A DNA stretch of 64,000 bases from Aurantiochytrium sp. KH105 (taxonomy: Eukaryota > Sar > Bigyra > Thraustochytrida > Thraustochytriidae), in assembly GCA_003116975.1 (NCBI GenBank), contig BGKB01000037.1, positions 1 through 64,000 on the forward strand, given 5' to 3'. Each line of letters begins with the position of its first letter. The first letter of the stretch is position 1. The position numbers were made by a program, and so were the translations under genes. Below, one piece after another: positions 59,805 to 64,000 of the stretch. Below the pieces are notes generated by a model. That model searched no databases. It saw only the letters and a program-made list of their open reading frames with translations, and was not told where the DNA came from.

Positions 59805-62624
59805 CTAAATTTCGATGTGCTGCGGCTTTGGTGGGCGGATGTGTCGCATCGTAGAACCCGCAGGCGTCGGCTTGAAGGGAGCCTGGGCACCATAAGGCTT
59901 CGGAACCCCAAGCGCATCATTGGGAATATAGGCATTAGGTCGTGGCTGAGCAGTGGAGCGTTTAGGGCCCACATCCGTCTGAGCAAAGGGGTCACCCCCA
60001 GCGCTTGAGAGCTCTGCAACCTCCTGGGCGCGGCGCTGGCGTTCCTCGAGACGCTTCTGCACGCGATACCACTCGAATTCGGCTTCCTCGGAGGGCGGCT
60101 CGTTTCGACCAAGCCGAAGCTGTGCATCATGCAGCTCTGCCTCGCGGTCATGCTTCTCTTGCTCCAGCTTCATGGCCGTGGCCTGGTACATGGACAGCTC
60201 AGACACAATGGCCATCATGCGCCGTGTGGTGTCTTTGATGCGAGACTGAAAGGTGTTGACCTTCTTTGCAAGCGTAAGTGTGTTCTTCTTTCCGTCCGAG
60301 GCCTTGGCTCGAAGCTTCTCTGCGAGCTCGCTGACCTCCTCGAGCACGAGTTCCTTTTCTAAAAGATGCTCCTTCTTTCCATTGAGCCGATGATTCAGGA
60401 CCTGAAGCTTGGCCTGGAGCTGCTCGAGGTCTGGGTCGTCGCCAAGAAGGGCGCGCCAGCGATCTGCGTTCTCCGGCGTCTCAAGGTCGGCGCAGAGCTT
60501 CTCCGTAAGAGAGCGCTCGTGCGCGAGGTCGCGCTTGAGCGCAAGAACCTTTTCTGCCAGCTCGGGAACCACGGGAAGACGTTTGCGCGTCGTCTGGAGA
60601 CTGCGTTCGAGCTCTGCAATGGCAATCTTTTCGAGTCGAATGGCCTCCTCTTGGTCGCGCAAGCCAATCTCTCCTCGCTTGAGCGTTTCCTCCTGAATGT
60701 TGGCCTTCTCGTAGAGAATACAGAGCTCGTCGTTGCGGTCAATAAGTTGAACTCCAGAAAAGTTGCGGTTCTCGACCGCAGCCTCATACTGTTTCTTCAG
60801 GCGCACCATGGATTTCTCCATGTTGTTGATGATCGAGTTGAGCTTGTCGATCTCAACAATCTGCTTCTCCACCTGGGTCTGGCGCTCCTGGTATACGGCC
60901 TGCGACTTGTTCATGTCGTGCCGAGCCGTATCGCGCTGACACTGGGCAGCCTGGTGCGCGAGATGCTCCTTGGTCAGAGACTTGTCCTTGGCGATGGACT
61001 CGTTGCGAAGAATTTCGACCTCGTTCTCTAGAATTTTGATTTTTTCCTTCATTTCCGCCAACGCCTGCGAGCTGGCCTGAATCAAGTTCACGTATTTGTT
61101 TCGCTCGTTCTTCACCACGTCGTAAAGCGTTGAAAACTGTCGTAACTTGTTGGTCGTCTCGGTCAGACGCTTGCTCAAGTCCAATACCGTGAGCTCCTTA
61201 ATGCGAAGGTCCTGGACGGCAGCTTTGTGGCTTGCGGCGGCCTTGCTTGCATCGCGCGTGCGCAGCTCGCGCTGCGCCGACAGCATCGAAAGCTGTTTTG
61301 CCTGTTTATGTTCTTCCTCGATCCAGAGGGCAATCTGATGCTCGCAGGCCTTGACTTGCGCCATGGCTGTCTCCATTTCCTGCTTCTTCGACTTTTCGAT
61401 GCTTTCTTGCCGCAGGTAATTGGCGATAAAAATGTCAATCTCCTGCTGTAACGCTGCCAGCTTGCGTGTCAGCTCTTTGTTTTCTGTATTGTATAGATTG
61501 CGCGAGGCAGTGAGGTCTGCCTGATTGGCGTCCAGCTGGGGGATGGTAGCTTTGACGTTGTCGAGCTGCGCTACACTCTTTTTCAGCGCCTTTTTCACGC
61601 CCTCGTAGGATTTTTTCGTTTGAGCAAGGTCTGTGAGCAAATGCTTCAAGCTGAGGCGCTCGTCTTTGAGTACGAGCTCAAGCTGGACACGTTGCGCGAG
61701 AATGTCTTGGTGCGCGCTCTTTTCCTCCTCGAGCGATTTACGCAGGGCGTCGACGTCACGTTCGCGCTGCTCCAAAGTTGACCGATGCATATCCAGCTTG
61801 CGCGAGATCTCCTTTCCGCTCTCTGTGATTGCTTGCTTTTTGGCCTCCTGCGCCATGAGTTCCTCGTCAGAGGTCGCGATCTGACTCTGTAGGGTTTCAA
61901 CTTCCTGGCCAAGGTTTACAACAGCAGTCTCTACAACGTCGGCCTGCTTTTGAATGCGTTCGGGGTCGGCGCGTATTTTGCTGAGTGTTTGCTTCAGCTG
62001 AATTCGAGTTTCTGCAAGATCTTCGGCGAGATTGCTCAATTCCTCGTTGCGCTTAACAAGAGTTTCCCTCTCCTTTTTACTCTCCTCGAGAGCCTTGTCT
62101 TGCCGCGCGCACTCTTGCTCTAGATTCTTGGCCTTTTCTGTGTTTTCTTCGAACACTGGGTTGACGAGGTTCTCATTTTCCTTGATGATAAACTCAAGTT
62201 GGCGCTCGAGTTCATCCTTTTCAGACTGACACTCCACGACCTGAACGTGTAAAGCAGTACCCTTTCCCATGAGCTCGCTCAGCTCGTGCGCTGTGCTCTC
62301 ACATTCCTTGTTGAGCGCGACCGTCGACTGCGTGTCCTCATGCTTGCGAATGCTGAGCTTTTCCAGCTTAATTTTTTCCGCAAGCAAGTCCTGGTTTAGC
62401 TGTTTGGCCTTTTTTAGCGTCTTCTTTTCTTCATGATAGAGCTCGAGCGTACTCTTGTGCAAGAGCTCGTATTGCACCTTGAGCGCGTCCGCGGCCTCCT
62501 GATCGATCTTTCCCGTGCTGACGAGGTCATTGAGCAGGACGAAGGCTGCCGAGTTGCTAATGTCCACGATCTCGACTTCGTGTACCTCTGGCAGTTCCTC
62601 GGTCTCTCCGCCCTCGGAGGCCAT
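59805..62624 (-). CDS. CCDC146: Coiled-coil protein CCDC146 (MBO2-type)
   Basis: 939 residues from ATG 62624; an upstream extension to TTG 62798 is Cys/Arg-rich and not used. Almost the whole protein is coiled coil, rich in Glu, Lys, Leu and Gln. FSTLYDVVKNERNKYVNLIQ and the following KIKILENEVEILRNES match the CCDC146/MBO2 family. The end is Pro-rich with EEAEFEWYRVQKRLEERQ near residue 860 and a basic tail. In Chlamydomonas MBO2 is needed for normal flagellar beat, and animal CCDC146 is a centriole/sperm flagellum protein. Its presence implies a flagellated stage. It may be controlled independently of the nearby DNA polymerase. Confidence 0.9.
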   Translation of the reverse strand: MASEGGETEELPEVHEVEIVDISNSAAFVLLNDLVSTGKIDQEAADALKVQYELLHKSTLELYHEEKKTLKKAKQLNQDLLAEKIKLEKLSIRKHEDTQSTVALNKECESTAHELSELMGKGTALHVQVVECQSEKDELERQLEFIIKENENLVNPVFEENTEKAKNLEQECARQDKALEESKKERETLVKRNEELSNLAEDLAETRIQLKQTLSKIRADPERIQKQADVVETAVVNLGQEVETLQSQIATSDEELMAQEAKKQAITESGKEISRKLDMHRSTLEQRERDVDALRKSLEEEKSAHQDILAQRVQLELVLKDERLSLKHLLTDLAQTKKSYEGVKKALKKSVAQLDNVKATIPQLDANQADLTASRNLYNTENKELTRKLAALQQEIDIFIANYLRQESIEKSKKQEMETAMAQVKACEHQIALWIEEEHKQAKQLSMLSAQRELRTRDASKAAASHKAAVQDLRIKELTVLDLSKRLTETTNKLRQFSTLYDVVKNERNKYVNLIQASSQALAEMKEKIKILENEVEILRNESIAKDKSLTKEHLAHQAAQCQRDTARHDMNKSQAVYQERQTQVEKQIVEIDKLNSIINNMEKSMVRLKKQYEAAVENRNFSGVQLIDRNDELCILYEKANIQEETLKRGEIGLRDQEEAIRLEKIAIAELERSLQTTRKRLPVVPELAEKVLALKRDLAHERSLTEKLCADLETPENADRWRALLGDDPDLEQLQAKLQVLNHRLNGKKEHLLEKELVLEEVSELAEKLRAKASDGKKNTLTLAKKVNTFQSRIKDTTRRMMAIVSELSMYQATAMKLEQEKHDREAELHDAQLRLGRNEPPSEEAEFEWYRVQKRLEERQRRAQEVAELSSAGGDPFAQTDVGPKRSTAQPRPNAYIPNDALGVPKPYGAQAPFKPTPAGSTMRHIRPPKPQHIEI

Positions 62625-62836
62625 TTTTGGCGATCTGCCGGGGCGCGCGCCGCCGCCGCGGCAGCAGCACCAGCAGCACCTGCGCCACCTGCAGGTTTTG
62701 CCTGCCAGACGCGACTGCTTTGGCTCATTCGCTCGCTGCAAAAAAAATACACATTTCGATAGCTCTAAAAACCCTGCGCAACCCTTTTCAGAGTTCAACG
62801 GATCTAAGTTTTATTCGATGATCACAAGTGTATAGG

Positions 62837-62856
62837 TCTAGGCCTAGGCCTAGGCC
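62837..62856. repeat. GGCCTA hexamer repeat
   Basis: TCTAGGCCTAGGCCTAGGCC, three palindromic units. CAGGCCTAGGGG recurs at about 62,876. Confidence 0.85.
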
Positions 62857-62908
62857 CTACTTGAAGTTTCGAACCAGGCCTAGGGGTAGTTTGAGCGAGT
62901 GGGAGAAA

Positions 62909-62911
<3 letters not shown>

Positions 62912-62948
<37 letters not shown>
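62912..62948. repeat. (GA)n dinucleotide array
   Basis: About 18 GA units passing into (GATG)3 at 62,946-62,958. Confidence 0.95.
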
Positions 62949-62952
<4 letters not shown>

Positions 62953-63014
62953 TGGATGGGCTTCACGCTCATCCATCACAATCAGTTTGGCAAGGAACGG
63001 TTCAACTGGGCTTA

Positions 63015-64000
63015 CTACATTTCCTTTCGTGGAATCTCTTCCTCGACGATGACTTGACAGACTGAGGCTTGAGTGTCATCAGCAGAGCCACCCAGCGTGC
63101 CAAGTCGCACAGCCAGAGTATGTACGCCGGGACGGACCTTGCGCTCGCCCCTTTGATTCGGTAACTGATAAGCATAAGGATCCACAGAGATTTCGACCTT
63201 GCGCGACTCGCCAACGTCAAGAGAAATTCGACGAAAACCCACGAGCGTTTGCAACGGGGTCGGTCGCTCATCTTCGTCTGCCTGCGACGCTGATGGAACG
63301 TGATACACCTGAAGAACTTCATCACCGCGACGCGGACCTGTGTTCCGGATGGCGCAGAAGACGGCGTCGCGTGTGCACTTGCAAGCCTGAAGACTGAAAC
63401 TGGTGTACGACAAGCCAAACCCAAAGGGAAAGAGCGCTTTGGGTCCTGTGTAGTAGCGATAGGTACGACCCGGAGGTTTTGACATGTCAAAGTCAAATTT
63501 CGATACTTGATGTTGATATGCGCTCGGATACATTGTGTACGGGAGCTTGCCCCAGCGGTTTTCGCGACCGCTAAGAAGCTGGGCAACAGCTCGCATACCA
63601 CGCGCATTGGGCGTAAATGTCTCGACAATGGCCAAAGGGTTTTCAAACGCCGAAACAAGCCAATCTTCCGAGATGGGTCCCCCGTTTTGAAGAACAATAA
63701 TCGTCGGTTTCCCAAGAGCAAGAACAGACTTGGCAAAGTCGGCTTGAAAACCAGGGAGGTCCGTGCTCTTTCGATCGAGCGTTTCGCGCTCTTGGCTGCG
63801 AGAGGTGCCAAGCGTCAGTACGACTACGTCTGCAAGGCGGGCGAGTTGCATGGCAAGTGCAGTGTCCGTCTCATTGGGCGGCCCCTCTCGAGGAACCCCT
63901 TCGCTGTGAGATACATCAAACCCTTCGCTTGCAAAAGCGTCAACCAGAGTCATGGCGCATGAGGATGAATCATTCGGACACCGCGGCTTTGACGCATAAT
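63015..64000 (-). CDS. Glycoside hydrolase family 3, C-terminal part (beta-xylosidase/glucosidase-like), partial
   Basis: The frame is open from the right edge to its stop at 63015, about 328 residues, so the 5' part with the catalytic barrel lies outside the window. Seen here: the end of the second GH3 domain (ADVVVLTLGTSRSQERETLD, LPGFQADFAKSVLAL, VLQNGGPISEDWL) and the PGRTYRYYTGPKALFPFGFG motif that is shared by plant and fungal beta-xylosidases. The fibronectin-III-like C-terminal domain follows (LQTLVGFRRISLDVGES). These enzymes cut terminal sugars from plant or algal polysaccharides. ATG 63954 to 63952 within the frame is internal, not the start. A signal peptide cannot be checked. Confidence 0.88.
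   Translation of the reverse strand, partial: YASKPRCPNDSSSCAMTLVDAFASEGFDVSHSEGVPREGPPNETDTALAMQLARLADVVVLTLGTSRSQERETLDRKSTDLPGFQADFAKSVLALGKPTIIVLQNGGPISEDWLVSAFENPLAIVETFTPNARGMRAVAQLLSGRENRWGKLPYTMYPSAYQHQVSKFDFDMSKPPGRTYRYYTGPKALFPFGFGLSYTSFSLQACKCTRDAVFCAIRNTGPRRGDEVLQVYHVPSASQADEDERPTPLQTLVGFRRISLDVGESRKVEISVDPYAYQLPNQRGERKVRPGVHTLAVRLGTLGGSADDTQASVCQVIVEEEIPRKEM

Larger units (their letters stand above)
62625..63014. other. Spacer with GGCCTA and GA repeats
   Basis: Between CCDC146 and the GH3 gene. CAGCAGCACCAGCAGCACC near 62,661, GGCCTA words (62,837-62,856), a GA array and GATG repeats. No gene seen. Confidence 0.6.

Overview
The window reads as nuclear DNA of a eukaryotic protist, most likely a heterokont of the thraustochytrid/labyrinthulid type. 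This is inference: genes are long and nearly all intronless with G/C-rich third codon positions; a eukaryotic type III glutamine synthetase carries an organelle presequence; flagellar genes (CCDC146, an LRR/IQ protein) sit beside PLK, CDC5L, CK1, CLN3 and SIRT4-type genes; and the spacers are full of tetra-, penta- and trinucleotide arrays. No bacterial operon, CRISPR array, integrase, transposase or reverse transcriptase was recognised.

Layout. 1-10.3 kb: a TGAA array, the ribosome-biogenesis helicase DDX54/Dbp10 (+) and a 1954-residue EF-hand/WW-like/ankyrin protein (+). 10.5-21.3 kb: a small mitochondrial-type membrane protein (+), a SIRT4-like sirtuin (-), a Baeyer-Villiger-type flavin monooxygenase (-), 3.8 kb with no gene found, a twin-CX9C COX23/CHCHD7-like protein (+), and a PH-CaMK kinase (-) whose calmodulin-binding tail is present in three tandem copies. 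21.3-25.4 kb: a second large gene-poor stretch, then glutamine synthetase III (+). 28.8-29.4 kb: RBX1 (-), rebuilt here from three exons. 30.9-34.7 kb: two nearly identical casein kinase 1 genes (+). 35-48 kb: LRR/IQ protein (-), WD40 protein (+), J-domain protein (+), CDC5L (-), PH-domain protein (-). 48.9-57.3 kb: polo-like kinase (+), an ATG8-like domain fused to a 630-residue tail (+), CLN3 (-) and an unknown membrane protein (+) sharing a promoter. 57.5-64 kb: DNA polymerase lambda (-), tRNA-Arg(CCU) (-), CCDC146 (-), and the C-terminal part of a GH3 glycosidase (-) running off the right edge.

The genes do not form one pathway. Themes are nuclear RNA work (DDX54, CDC5L), cell-cycle and ubiquitin control (PLK, RBX1, CK1), flagellum (CCDC146, perhaps LRR/IQ and WD40), mitochondrion (GSIII, SIRT4-like, COX23-like, J protein) and lysosome/autophagy (CLN3 and the ATG8-like fusion, 400 bases apart at their 3' ends).

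The strongest leads are: (1) the CK1 pair, whose first 323 residues differ at one position only, the kinase gatekeeper Met82 versus Thr82; (2) the ATG8-like fusion, with no processing glycine and two LIR-like motifs in its tail; (3) the triplicated calmodulin-binding tail; (4) a polo-like kinase lacking the His/Lys phosphate pincer; (5) a recurrent CACTTGCGG/CCGCAAGTG element upstream of three unrelated genes.
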